Shown: positions 25,800 to 34,488 of the stretch, piece by piece
Layout of the letters: the number at the start of each line of letters is the position of its first letter
Position numbering within the stretch: position 1 is the stretch's first letter
Source: Leptospirillum ferrooxidans C2-3
GTDB taxonomy: Bacteria > Nitrospirota > Leptospirillia > Leptospirillales > Leptospirillaceae
Assembly: GCF_000284315.1 (NCBI RefSeq)
Contig: NC_017094.1
Span: forward strand, 1,581,486-1,645,485
Direction of reading: 5' to 3'
DNA length: 64,000 bases
Program-made: the position numbers and the translations under genes
The notes under the pieces: generated by a model
Seen by the model: only the letters and a program-made list of their open reading frames with translations
What the model was told of the DNA's origin: nothing
The model's database searches: none

Positions 25800-26252
25800 T
25801 CATCGGATCGGACGTTGGAGGTGCCAGGCAATTTTCTGGTAGCCTTCCCTTTCCCAAAAAGCGTTTCCTCTTTCGTTTGACATGTAGCAATTGAGTTCGC
25901 TTGCAATTGCACCCTGCGATTTGCCATATTCCTGCACCCAAGCCATGAGCCTCTTGCCGAACCCTCGGCCGCGATATTCCTCCAGAATGACCACATTGTC
26001 AGGTTCAATGTGTTTTCCCACATAATATTTTGTCAATATCCACAATCCGCAGATACCGATCAATCGCCCTTCATCATATAAACCTGCACATTGATACCCT
26101 TGCCCAACCATTTCGCTGAGTCGCTCCCGCAGTAAAGTCTCCGGAATCGTCTTATTCAGCACTCGCAACAAGGGAATGATCAAAAAGAGTTCCTCTCCTG
26201 GAATCATCCGGATAGTCGTGTTGTCATTCATGTTTTGGCTGTTCAAAGCCAT
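25800..26252 (-). CDS. GNAT family N-acetyltransferase
   Basis: A 150-residue acetyltransferase. Motif A with the acetyl-CoA pyrophosphate loop is VVILEEYRGRGFGKRLMAWV (core RGRGFG); a typical GNAT C-terminal NERGNAFWEREGYQKI segment follows. I chose ATG 26252 because GGAGG lies 8 nt upstream; the frame is open upstream to 26321. The substrate is unknown. Located between an NTF2-like gene and the C39-like gene on the same strand. Confidence 0.85.
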   Translation of the reverse strand: MALNSQNMNDNTTIRMIPGEELFLIIPLLRVLNKTIPETLLRERLSEMVGQGYQCAGLYDEGRLIGICGLWILTKYYVGKHIEPDNVVILEEYRGRGFGKRLMAWVQEYGKSQGAIASELNCYMSNERGNAFWEREGYQKIAWHLQRPIR

Positions 26253-26317
26253 GAGCTTCCCCTCCACCTTCCAAGATGATCCATGACTCTGCGATGAAAC
26301 ATAAAGGAAACAGGAAG

Positions 26318-26728
26318 TCATTTCAGGGAATAATGAGCATAGGCTTTGAATACCTTATGATCGGGACCGAAATAAAAAACTTCCGCAGCCAGCTGCCCGC
26401 CTGCACTCTTGTAGTAAAGAGTGATGCTTCCAACACCGATCAATGTTGTAACAAGCTCGAACCTGAGATCGGGAATAAGCTCAAGAGCCTTTCTCCAATA
26501 ACTTCCGACCGCCCTCTTGCCCTTGAGTGTTCCGGATGGCTCCCCTGCAATCTGGATGATTTTAGGGGAAGACATTTCGAACTGATCCGAATAATGAGAA
26601 AGGATCCGATCCAGATCGTGGCTATTCCATGACTCAATCCAGTCCCGTGCAAATTTTTCCGCAAAACCCTTCTCGATCATCGCCGCTCTCCAAATATTAG
26701 AAATGGCATCTTTAACACCAGCATTCAT
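26318..26728 (-). CDS. NTF2/SnoaL-like protein
   Basis: A 136-residue cone-shaped alpha+beta fold predicted from [23 protein letters not shown], a typical SnoaL-like opening, and the later [17 protein letters not shown] and [10 protein letters not shown] strands. Members range from ketosteroid-isomerase-like enzymes to ligand-binding proteins, so no reaction is assigned. ATG 26728 overlaps the stop of the preceding DUF1348 gene (ATGA), showing close coupling with another NTF2-like protein. Confidence 0.8.
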   Translation of the reverse strand: MNAGVKDAISNIWRAAMIEKGFAEKFARDWIESWNSHDLDRILSHYSDQFEMSSPKIIQIAGEPSGTLKGKRAVGSYWRKALELIPDLRFELVTTLIGVGSITLYYKSAGGQLAAEVFYFGPDHKVFKAYAHYSLK

Positions 26729-27204
26729 AGTCCAAGATCACTGAGTCCAGGATGATTGTCCGGACGTCGACCCTGAGGCCAATGAAACTTCCGCTCCTCC
26801 TCCCCGATGGGAAGATCATTGATGGATGCCAGTCGCCGGGACATCAGACCGTTCATGGTGAATTCCCAGTTCTCGTTTCCGTAGGAACGAAACCAGCTTC
26901 CCGAATCGTTGTGCCATTCGTAGGCAAATCGCACAGCGATACGCGACCCATCAAAAGCCCAAAGCTCCTTGATCAATCGATATTCAAGCTCTCTATTCCA
27001 CTTTCGGGCCAAGAACCTGACAATCTCTTCTCGTCCGACCAGAAACTCGGAGCGATTTCTCCATTGGCTATCGAGCGTATAAGCAAGGGCCACCTTCTCA
27101 GGAATTCTTGAGTTCCACCCATCTTCCGCCATCCGGACCTTCTGGAGAGCCGTTTCTTTGGTAAAGGGAGGAAAGGGTGGTCTTGCTTCATCATGAATGG
27201 TCAT
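26725..27204 (-). CDS. DUF1348 family NTF2-like protein
   Basis: A 159-residue protein with strong DUF1348 hallmarks: [11 protein letters not shown] at the N-terminus, [54 protein letters not shown] and [11 protein letters not shown]. The family has an NTF2-like fold and no established reaction. It starts 38 bp after the PNPOx-like gene and overlaps the next NTF2-like gene by 4 bp, so two NTF2 folds are encoded side by side. Confidence 0.92.
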   Translation of the reverse strand: MTIHDEARPPFPPFTKETALQKVRMAEDGWNSRIPEKVALAYTLDSQWRNRSEFLVGREEIVRFLARKWNRELEYRLIKELWAFDGSRIAVRFAYEWHNDSGSWFRSYGNENWEFTMNGLMSRRLASINDLPIGEEERKFHWPQGRRPDNHPGLSDLGL

Positions 27205-27242
27205 TGAAATCCCTTTCTGGTCACAACAAGACCCGCTTCTTT

Positions 27243-27920
27243 TCAGCGAACTTTTGAGCGTTCCTTCAGTGTCTGGACGTAGAGAGCAGACCGTTCAGGC
27301 ATATTGTCATCTGTTTTATCTGGAACAGGCATTCCCGGAACGAAGGAAAGCGGCACCACTCCCGCCCAAAAAGGAAGGTCCAAGTCTTTCTCGGCATCTT
27401 CAGGAGGGCCGGACCGGATCTTCGCCGAAGCTTCATGAATGGGGAGGGAGATAATGGCCGTCCGACGAATTTCAGAGTCATCCGGTGGTCGACAATCGGC
27501 CGTTCGTCCCGGCAGAATATGCTCCACAAGAGATCCCATGGCAAGGAGCTTTTCCTCATTCTCCTTAACAAGAGAGCAGGGGCCCACAATCATCACAGAA
27601 CGGTAGTTCATGGAATGATGGAGAGCCGAGCGAGCCAGAACCAGTCCGTCAAGAAGCGTCACCGTGACGCAGATCTCCTGACAGGTCCGCGCCTCATCGG
27701 CAAGCCGGCTGGCATGGGAACCATGCAGATACAGCATATCTCCGATCCGGGCATAAGCCATCGGGATCACAAATGGCGCTTTTTCCCTCACAAATCCCAC
27801 ATGGCACAGGAACGCTTCATCCAGAATTGCGTAAATGGCATCCCGGTCGTAGGTTCCTCTCTGAGGCTTCCGTTTAAAAGTGATCCTGCCGGATGGTGCA
27901 AAATGATTCAGATCGGTCAT
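27243..27920 (-). CDS. pyridoxamine 5'-phosphate oxidase family, flavin-binding protein
   Basis: A 225-residue split-barrel protein (PNPOx-like family PF12900 type). Characteristic stretches are [29 protein letters not shown] and [13 protein letters not shown]. Such proteins bind FMN or related cofactors; the reaction is generally unknown. ATG 27920 overlaps the upstream GNAT stop by 4 nt. GNAT plus PNPOx-like plus DUF1348 genes are likely one operon. Confidence 0.88.
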   Translation of the reverse strand: MTDLNHFAPSGRITFKRKPQRGTYDRDAIYAILDEAFLCHVGFVREKAPFVIPMAYARIGDMLYLHGSHASRLADEARTCQEICVTVTLLDGLVLARSALHHSMNYRSVMIVGPCSLVKENEEKLLAMGSLVEHILPGRTADCRPPDDSEIRRTAIISLPIHEASAKIRSGPPEDAEKDLDLPFWAGVVPLSFVPGMPVPDKTDDNMPERSALYVQTLKERSKVR

Positions 27921-28675
27921 GCCTTCTCCTCTTGACGGTCAATCCGGTCGATATTGGAATCCCTTTCCGGGGAATTCCTTCGAAGGTTAAGCCGGTTTTT
28001 TTGTTGCCCGAAAGAATCGAAATTCTCCGGGTCGAGCCATTTGAGAAACTTCACCCTCAAATCGGGCCATTCACAATCGAGAATCGAGTACCATTCGGTA
28101 TCACGATTATGTCCCTTGACGACAGTTGCCTGTCTGAAAAAACCTTCGAATATAAACCCGAGCCGTTCGGCCGCAGCGCGTGAAGGAGCATTGAGCGCAT
28201 TGCATTTCCATTCGCACCTCCGGAATCCGAGGGAGAAAGCATACTCCATCATCAGAAACATGGCTTCAGTCGCGATGGCAGTGCGCTGGAGCAACGGAGA
28301 AAAACAAAGACATCCGACTTCGATCGATCCGTTTTTTGGATCAATTCGCAAGAAGGCCGCGATCCCAGTCGCTTTTCCCGTAGCGGAATCCATGATGGCA
28401 AAATAGAGCGGGTCAGACGGCTTTGAGACTTCCTCCATCCACAGGGAAAAGTCCTTCAATGTCTCAAAAGGGCCATAGGGAAGATATGTCCAGAGACGAC
28501 CTTCCGAATCGAGTCCGTAGGCAAAAAAGAGATCGACGGCATGACGTCCGGTATCGAGCGGTTCGATCCGGCAATAGCGCCCCAAAAGGGGCGCCCGTGA
28601 CGGCGGATCCGGAGCTTGCCAGTTATCGACCGGAAATCCGACAGGTTGCCCAAGGTGATTGAGGAAAGAGTCCAT
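27917..28675 (-). CDS. GNAT acetyltransferase, RimJ/RimL type
   Basis: A 252-residue acetyltransferase of the RimJ/RimL subclass: LGRYCRIEPLD near residue 30, WTYLPYGPFETLKDFSLWM, the motif A region IEVGCLCFSPLLQRTAIATEAMFLMM, and FRRCEWKCNALNAPSRAAAERLGF. Motif A is degenerate (LQRTAIA instead of QxxGxG/A), as in many RimJ-like proteins. ATG 28675 is chosen for its GGAG at 7 nt. A perfect palindrome lies just upstream (28704-28732). The substrate may be a protein N-terminus or a small amine. Confidence 0.88.
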   Translation of the reverse strand: MDSFLNHLGQPVGFPVDNWQAPDPPSRAPLLGRYCRIEPLDTGRHAVDLFFAYGLDSEGRLWTYLPYGPFETLKDFSLWMEEVSKPSDPLYFAIMDSATGKATGIAAFLRIDPKNGSIEVGCLCFSPLLQRTAIATEAMFLMMEYAFSLGFRRCEWKCNALNAPSRAAAERLGFIFEGFFRQATVVKGHNRDTEWYSILDCEWPDLRVKFLKWLDPENFDSFGQQKNRLNLRRNSPERDSNIDRIDRQEEKA

Positions 28676-28703
28676 TTCCATTCTCCGTGACGGGTTGAGA
28701 TCG

Positions 28704-28732
28704 ATCCTCTTACCCGTTGCGGGTAAGAGGAT
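28704..28732. repeat. perfect 13-bp inverted repeat with 3-nt loop
   Basis: ATCCTCTTACCCG and CGGGTAAGAGGAT are exact complements across TTG. It sits in the 76-bp gap between the frameshifted hydrolase gene and the GNAT gene, both on the minus strand. No T-run follows on either strand, so it is not a classical terminator. It may be an operator, an mRNA-stabilising hairpin or an attenuator. No second copy was noticed in the window. Confidence 0.75.
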
Positions 28733-28751
28733 AAAGATTGATGAAGTATCT

Positions 28752-29664
28752 TCAGTGCTTTGGCGATCGAAGGGAATTCGAGAGCCGGGTATCAAGAAAG
28801 TCCTTTTCTGGCTTGCGCCAATCCTTCACTGGAATATGGTGGTTTGCCGTACCGTCAAGGATAAAGATATTCGGAGTGCCTTGCCCGTCCAGGAGACGGT
28901 GCAGCGTTTCACTTTGTCCGGCATCAATAATGCGATCCTGTCCCCCCGCAATCACAAGGACGGGCATTGTCAGATGTGAAATATGGGGAAGCAGGGAGCG
29001 AAGAGCCGTGGAGTTCTCGATCCCCCCATCCATCGCGATATTATGTTCCAGTTCTTTTTTGATGCCGGAAGGAATCTTCCATTTGGCGGTCTGCCATTTT
29101 TGAACCATCTCCTTAAAATCATAGAACCCGGAAATCAGCACCAAAGCAGCAACTTTGTTTCGTGAGGCCACCATCCCCGCAACAGTCGCCCCACAGCTGA
29201 TGCCGACGATCCCTATTCGCTTTGGATCAATATCCGGGCGCTGGCGAAAATACGTCAATCCTGCATCGAGACTTTTTTGTGAGGCCATTCCACAGAAATC
29301 CGGAGCACCATCCGATTGTCCATAACCGGGTAGCGATATCGCCACGGAGAAATATCCCCTCTTCGCATCAGAGCCAAGAATGCCCGATTTGACAAACACC
29401 AGTCCTCCTGGCTTATCCCCTTTTTGCATCCCATGCACATAGATAATGACCGGGTATTTTTGATTTTTTCCCCTCTTCGGCTTCTGCAGATGGCTCCTGC
29501 CAGTAAACCTCAACTCTATTTACTTGCCCGTTCATTCCATGAACAAGCAAAAATTGGTGATGCGTTTCCATGCGGCGGATCATGGGGATGGCAACGGTCG
29601 GAACGAGAACAAGCAAGACAGCCAGGACAGTAAGCAGTATCGTTATTTTCCGGGTCCGTCTCAT
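28752..29664 (-). pseudogene. alpha/beta hydrolase with signal anchor, frameshifted at a homopolymer
   Basis: Two overlapping frames make one protein. The first (29664 down to about 29469) has an N-terminal hydrophobic signal (ITILLTVLAVLLVLVPTVA) and NRVEVYWQEP; the second (to 28752) has VIIYVHGMQKGD, LPGYGQSDG, the nucleophile elbow GISCGA, an acid in GGQDRI and a His in TANHHIPV. Frame changes at an A6 run on the minus strand (29464-29469); removing one A yields EEGKNQKYPVIIYVHG, a natural hydrolase strand. It is either a real frameshift mutation, a sequencing error, or slippage. The intact protein would be membrane-anchored or secreted, about 304 residues. Confidence 0.8.
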
Positions 29665-29811
29665 CCCGAAATCCTTCCTGATGTCTTGTTTTCCTGGAAA
29701 ATCATGGCGTTCTGTTTTTTCATTTCTACTTTCAGCAATATCCTCTTATACGCCCAAGGACTGACTTGTTTCGGCTGAAAACATGATCCCATCCACCCTC
29801 TAACGGTTATT

Positions 29812-30375
29812 CTATAGGACTTGTCTTCGGATTATCCCCTCGATCCACTCGTCGGCTTTCATGACCTTGCTGAAGCGACTCGCCTGGATGACCAGGATTG
29901 ACCGATGCAGTTCTTCATCCGTTACAAAACCAGCTTCGTTTTTAAAGGATAAAGTTCCTGTAGCATCAGAAAGAAACTCGACAGAATAGCCTGAGTGGAA
30001 GGCGCGTCGCGCCGTTGTATCGCAACACATCTGCGTCATGTACCCGCACACGGTAATATGGTCGATCTTGTTGCTTTTGAGATACTCTTCCAGTGTGGTT
30101 TCAAAAAAACTGTCTGGCCAGTTTTTTTCGATCAACACGTCCCGGTGACGCTTTTCAACCTCGGGATGAAGCTCCCACTCAAGACTCCCTTTCAGGAAGA
30201 CAGGAGAAGATTCCGACTTGGCCGCATGTCGTATCACCACAACAAGAACATGATTTTCTGTCGCTACATCCATTACCTTCAAAATGTTTTCCAGGCCCCC
30301 ATGAGGGTAAGAAACCGGAAGTTTTCCGAAAAAATACTCGTTTTGAACATCAATCACCAATAATGCGCGGTTCAT
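29812..30375 (-). CDS. isochorismatase-family cysteine hydrolase
   Basis: A 187-residue hydrolase. The family triad is visible: Asp in ALLVIDVQNEYF, Lys in VLIEKNWPDSFF and Cys in CGYMTQMCCDTTAR. Relatives act on isochorismate, nicotinamide or carbamoyl compounds; the lack of siderophore or NAD genes nearby leaves the substrate open. ATG 30375 overlaps the upstream GNAT stop by 4 nt (ATGA), and an AGAGG site precedes it. Confidence 0.9.
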   Translation of the reverse strand: MNRALLVIDVQNEYFFGKLPVSYPHGGLENILKVMDVATENHVLVVVIRHAAKSESSPVFLKGSLEWELHPEVEKRHRDVLIEKNWPDSFFETTLEEYLKSNKIDHITVCGYMTQMCCDTTARRAFHSGYSVEFLSDATGTLSFKNEAGFVTDEELHRSILVIQASRFSKVMKADEWIEGIIRRQVL

Positions 30376-30860
30376 TCGGGCAACCTCTGTTTTTGATAAG
30401 ACACATTCGATATATCCATGACCAGAAACAGCGTCTCCTTCCCATCGATGTTTTTGGAACACTCCCCTCTCCCGACAAAACCAAGACGTTCGTATAATCG
30501 AATGGCTCCTGGGTTGATTTTTCTCACGATGAAATGGATTCTGAAAAGCCCGATTTCCGAAAAGCCTTTTGCAAGCGTCTGGGTTGCAATGGCTCTTCCA
30601 AACCCTTGCCCGATTTGATCGGCCCGCAAAGCAATGCGAAACTCGGCCTCAAGTGGTCCCGTTTTGGACAGAATTGTAAAAGCCACAAGTTCGCTTGCCT
30701 CTTCAGCGGCAAAACACCAAGTATCCGGCTTCGTCATATATCCAGCCAGCCAGCCTTTGCTTCTCAAGGCATAATCCATGCATTCAAAGCCCATCGGGTA
30801 AGGCGGCCAGCCCCTTATAGTCCCTATATCAGCAAAAACGAGCGGTCGAAGCTTTATCAT
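30372..30860 (-). CDS. GNAT family N-acetyltransferase
   Basis: A 162-residue acetyltransferase with motif A at RADQIGQGFGRAIATQTL (QGFGR loop) and the GNAT C-terminal NPGAIRLYERLGFVGRGE. ATG 30860 begins the conserved IKLRPLVFADI strand; upstream open sequence to 30914 lacks similarity. It overlaps the isochorismatase gene, so the two form a two-gene unit. Confidence 0.88.
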   Translation of the reverse strand: MIKLRPLVFADIGTIRGWPPYPMGFECMDYALRSKGWLAGYMTKPDTWCFAAEEASELVAFTILSKTGPLEAEFRIALRADQIGQGFGRAIATQTLAKGFSEIGLFRIHFIVRKINPGAIRLYERLGFVGRGECSKNIDGKETLFLVMDISNVSYQKQRLPE

Positions 30861-31256
30861 CCTACAAGCACAAAATGGCAAATGCCGGCAAGAAGTCGTG
30901 AAGTAGAGGAGCATCCAAGAAAAAGACAGTACCAGTTCAACGAATTCACCATCCGGACAAGATTCTCCATCGACAGGGTCCCATCATCAATATCGGAGAG
31001 GTAGCGAAGGATAAAGGGTCCTTTTTCATTATGGGGATCAAAGATCCCTGATATCGACCATGTCCGGATCTCTTCCGAAGGAATTTCCTTACCGGGTAGC
31101 GGGAAAGATTGGCATATTGATCTCTCCCGTCATGAACGTCACCGCATTTCCCGAGAGATTGACGCGGTCTCCCCTGATTTCACATGACATCTTGCCACCC
31201 TATCCAATCGTTCCCTTGGGATAAAAAGCGAGAGAGATTTCTCTTTTTATCCGGAC
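30861..31256. other. intergenic region with possible gene remnants
   Basis: No intact gene is seen. On the minus strand a 33-codon segment from an ATG near 31196 reads MSCEIRGDRVNLSGNAVTF and on to a TAA near 31096; LSGNAV is reminiscent of the C-terminal strands of PhzF-family isomerases. A +1 shifted frame continues from it (PGKEIPSEEIRTWSISGIF...) for about 75 codons toward 30857. The pair looks like a decayed gene but was not identified. Confidence 0.3.
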
Positions 31257-32141
31257 TCAGTGCCCATCATATCGAATGACATGAAACCCCTCGTCAGAAG
31301 ATGGAGCTACGAAATCACTGGCAATCGTATTGGACTCAGCTTCGCTTGTATTGAATCGATGAGAGCCGTCTTCATTACGACGACTCAGCCGTGTCTTGCA
31401 TTCTTCGTCAGAAACATCAAGATAGTGCAGACAATGCACCACACCGGCATTTCTGTATATGTCACTCATCCATTGCCGGCTATCAAGGGTATTTGCCGGA
31501 AAATCCAGCACGACAGAGTTCCCCGCACGAAGCAACGTTTCAACATGAATGCCCATCACATCCCGAAGTCTGGCCGTAAATCTCACATAGTCCGTCAGAG
31601 TGGTTATCTCACCCGGATAAAGCCGACTCAGCCATTCATCTTCACTGATCAGAACCGTGTTGGGCTCAGAGGCAAGTCTACCTGCCAGTGTTGATTTTCC
31701 AGAGGCCATTTTTCCACAAATCAAATGCAGAGTTGGGGGACTTGGGCTGCAAATCAACTCAGTACCGTAGGAGTTGTCGATCACACAACGCCAGTCATCA
31801 TTCCACTTCTTGAATACGTAAGTGGCATTTCGATTCACGGAAAAGGGAGAATCCGTTTTGTTATCTGCCTTGAGCCGCGTATTGGCAAGGACAAGTGCCG
31901 TGTCACCCGCCTCGATGACAGCCATTTTTTCTTGCGTCACCACCAGACTGTGATTGAAATACTCGGAGATAGAGACAAACGACCTTCGGATAGAATCCTT
32001 TCCGCTTACCTCTTTTCCGGGCATGACAACCAATGTCGCATCATCAGAATAGAACTTCATCAGCTCGTCGAAATCTTTCCGATTGATTGCATCGTCAGCA
32101 GACTCGATCAACTGCTGTAACTCTTGAGCATTCGTTTTCAT
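31257..32141 (-). CDS. fusion of SnoaL/NTF2-like domain and P-loop kinase
   Basis: A 294-residue two-domain protein. Residues 1-128 form a SnoaL/DUF4440-like domain (SADDAINRKDFDELMKFYSDDATLVVMPG, ATYVFKKWNDDWRCVID). Residues 135-294 form a small-molecule-kinase-like P-loop domain: Walker A GKMASGKST (143-151), then ISEDEWLSRLYPGE, LDFPANTLDSRQWM, LDVSDEECKTRLSRRN and FVAPSSDEGFHVI, like AAA_33/zeta-toxin-type kinases. ATG 32141 has AAGGA at 7 nt. The combination is unusual; the kinase substrate is unknown. No antitoxin-like gene adjoins it. Confidence 0.85.
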   Translation of the reverse strand: MKTNAQELQQLIESADDAINRKDFDELMKFYSDDATLVVMPGKEVSGKDSIRRSFVSISEYFNHSLVVTQEKMAVIEAGDTALVLANTRLKADNKTDSPFSVNRNATYVFKKWNDDWRCVIDNSYGTELICSPSPPTLHLICGKMASGKSTLAGRLASEPNTVLISEDEWLSRLYPGEITTLTDYVRFTARLRDVMGIHVETLLRAGNSVVLDFPANTLDSRQWMSDIYRNAGVVHCLHYLDVSDEECKTRLSRRNEDGSHRFNTSEAESNTIASDFVAPSSDEGFHVIRYDGH

Positions 32142-32313
32142 GAAAACATCCTTATTCATTCGGGGGGGTTCCGGGGAGATGAAAAAACAGCCCACCGAGT
32201 ATGCCATAACCGCAAAAAATACCCGCTAAAACAGGGGAAAACACAACTAAAGAACACCCTGATCCGAACACCGGAGGCTTTCAAAAAAAACATTCGCCCC
32301 TGTTCGGACTGGC

Positions 32314-32703
32314 CTAAACGTTTATGTTGTAACTCAACTGAACTTCATCTCCGTGCATCCCGCGAAAACCCCAGTTACAAGCAGAACTCTCATGAATACA
32401 AATTTCAATATCCTGATATCCGATGCCAACCCGATCCATAATCTTGTCAAAGAGCAACCTGATCAATTTCTTTTTCGTTTCAACGGTCCGACCTTCAATC
32501 ATTGAAATTTCTATGATGGTATAGGCGTCGCTGCGACCTTCCGGATAGAGCATATTTTCCTTATCCATGGGAAAAAAGCGATGTGCTCTCTTGTCAGGAG
32601 GGAAATGGAGTGCCTCCATCACACATTCGTGTATCACTTTCGACAAAACACCCCGAAGAGGAATCAGATGTTCCTTGATCCCGTAGATCTTTATTTGAGC
32701 CAT
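32314..32703 (-). CDS. tautomerase-family protein lacking N-terminal proline
   Basis: A 129-residue protein of the 4-oxalocrotonate tautomerase superfamily as judged from IKIYGIKEHLIPLRGVLSKVIHECVMEAL, MLYPEGRSDAYTIIEISMIEGRTVETKKKLIRLLF and the repeated beta-alpha-beta plan. Known tautomerases use Pro after the initiator Met as general base; here it is Ala (MAQIKIYG), so normal tautomerase chemistry is doubtful. It is a lone gene with 170 bp to the kinase fusion. Confidence 0.75.
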   Translation of the reverse strand: MAQIKIYGIKEHLIPLRGVLSKVIHECVMEALHFPPDKRAHRFFPMDKENMLYPEGRSDAYTIIEISMIEGRTVETKKKLIRLLFDKIMDRVGIGYQDIEICIHESSACNWGFRGMHGDEVQLSYNINV

Positions 32704-33052
32704 TGGTCATGCCTCCTTTTTTGATCAGTTATCATTGGATTTTCAATAAGCACGATTTGGTGAACCCCCTTGTCAAACAACAACGCACACTGGATCAATT
32801 GAATGTGAAAAACAGCCCAGTCAGACAGTATAGCGAGAATCTACTGGCAACAAATACACAGATCAGGACAATCACTGCACCACCCACTGAGACCGCCGTC
32901 CAATTTGGATCGCAACAACGTATCGATACGAGAAACAATACCTAGGAGTCGGACAAGCGAGAACGCTTTCACTCGTTGACAGGATTCCAGTTTTTCAGAG
33001 AGACACCTTGTTCAAAAACCCCAGCGGGACATCTGACCTCCTGTTATTTCCT
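32704..33052. other. intergenic region, nothing recognised
   Basis: A 349-bp AT-rich gap between the tautomerase-like gene and the truncated hydrolase. It should contain the tautomerase promoter. No ORF, RNA gene or strong hairpin was identified. Confidence 0.5.
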
Positions 33053-33375
33053 TCAACCAACGGGTGGGATGTATGGAGCGCCAACTTGAAGAAAGGATGT
33101 GATCTCGCGCAGAGCGTCGGCAGAGTGACCGACCAGTGCATGACCGCCGGTCGGAAATATGACAGCCCTGCCGTCGAGCACGCTCGTGGCGATATGCTTT
33201 GCCCGACTGGCCGTGCCGAACCTGTCGTCTTCGGCGCTGATTGTTAAGACCGGACAGGCAATCGTCTTGATCTGGCAAGACTCAGGCGTGGCAGCAGTCT
33301 GAATGTCGAACCGCATCCCTCTGAAGCGCAAGCTTACCGGCAGAAGGCGTTCCAGAACTTGTTGCACTCGCGCGG
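33053..33375 (-). pseudogene. alpha/beta hydrolase, C-terminal fragment
   Basis: About 105 residues of the C-terminal half of an alpha/beta hydrolase: TIACPVLTISAEDDRFGTASRAKHIA holds the acidic triad residue (EDD) and FPTGGHALVGHSADALREITSFL holds the catalytic His. The N-terminal half with the nucleophile is missing. The fragment begins where an IS3-family transposase remnant ends (about 33382), so an insertion or deletion event probably truncated it. Confidence 0.75.
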
Positions 33376-33381
33376 TAATTG

Positions 33382-33695
33382 TCAAGCAATCTGTCGCATT
33401 TTTTTGGACTTTTCCTCTTTCAAACTTGGGTCGTTACTGGCCACCTCTTTTTGAGGATTCAAAGTCACTTTTCCGATAGGAGTCCAGTCTCGAGTTTTCC
33501 CAAGCCATCGTTCAGGATTTTTCTTTTGTGCTTCCTGGTCAATCCGCTCTCTTCGATTCAGAATCTCTAGATCTTTCCCACTATGTCTTTGTGAAGGTGT
33601 CACAAACTTGATGGCACTGAGGCGGTGCTCTTCGTTGTACCACCCTGTGAAGGAAAAAACCTATTTTCGGGCCTCTTCCAACGAGTCGATTCCGA
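33382..33695 (-). pseudogene. IS3-family transposase (OrfB) C-terminal remnant
   Basis: The minus strand encodes FTGWYNEEHRLSAIKFVTPS, then QRHSGKDLEIL, NPERWLGKTRDWTPIG and VTLNPQKE, typical of the integrase-core C-terminus of IS3-type transposases. Just upstream, in frame, DSLEEARK is followed by TAG where relatives have Trp. There is no start and no N-terminal half. It is a decayed insertion sequence next to a truncated hydrolase gene. Confidence 0.75.
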
Positions 33696-33927
33696 AATCG
33701 TAGGGTTCAGTCCTTCAGCATAGAAAGGATCGAGAATATATTGCCGTTCGGGACCTGCCTCAAGCCTGATCAAAATCTCATTTTGCATCTTCTCTCCTGC
33801 TTCTCTCTGAAGTTGATCCGTCGACCGGCTCCTCCCTCAAGTCGATTAGAGCTGAATGAAACGGGCGGATTGCCGTCTCCCTCCCCACATCCCCAATTTC
33901 TCCCCCTCCGCAGCCTCTTCGATCCGG

Positions 33928-34488
33928 CTATCTTTCGTACGTTCCCACCAAGAATCCCTTTGACAGGACATGACCGCCCATCTCGAGAATAATATCCTTA
34001 CGATTCGGGGGCTGGCGAAAAGTCAGTACAGAATCAAGTGCAAAGACCTGAAAATAGTAATGGTGTGGTCCGTGGCCGGGGATTGGGGCTGGACCCAGAT
34101 ACACCGTCTGCCCAAAAGTATTCTTGCCCACATGGAGAGGGGGCTCACGCTCTTGAATGCTGGACGTATTTGGAATCGCGCCTTCCGGGATTTCAGCCAT
34201 CGGGGGATACAGGTTGTAAATGATGGCGTGAACGAACGGGTTTGGCAGCGGAGCGTCGGGATCCTCGACGATCACGACAATATCCCGGGTCCCGGACGGC
34301 AACTGTTTCCATTCGAGATTCGGCGATAGACTGTCTCCGGATTGAGTAAAGCGATCTGGTATCTGAGCCTTGTCTAAAAAACTTTTACTCGTCACCAGAA
34401 TGGTTTCCGGAACGTTAGAAAATTCTCCATGATACAGGGCAAGCTTTCTATCGCCAGCACGTATGCGCCTTAACAATCTCCCCAGCAT
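33928..34488 (-). CDS. YbhB/YbcL-type phosphatidylethanolamine-binding protein (PEBP)
   Basis: A 186-residue PEBP-fold protein. Signatures are FTQSGDSLSPNLEWKQLPSG, VEDPDAPLPNPFVHAIIYNL (DPDAP plus His of the anion-binding site) and YLGPAPIPGHGPHHYYFQVFALD. Bacterial members such as E. coli YbhB/YbcL bind small anionic ligands, with roles poorly defined. No signal peptide is seen. The start overlaps an unassigned reading frame upstream. Confidence 0.93.
   Translation of the reverse strand: MLGRLLRRIRAGDRKLALYHGEFSNVPETILVTSKSFLDKAQIPDRFTQSGDSLSPNLEWKQLPSGTRDIVVIVEDPDAPLPNPFVHAIIYNLYPPMAEIPEGAIPNTSSIQEREPPLHVGKNTFGQTVYLGPAPIPGHGPHHYYFQVFALDSVLTFRQPPNRKDIILEMGGHVLSKGFLVGTYER

Noticed and set aside
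31257-32141. Zeta-type toxin-antitoxin module
   Set aside because: The kinase is fused to a SnoaL domain and no epsilon-like antitoxin gene adjoins it.
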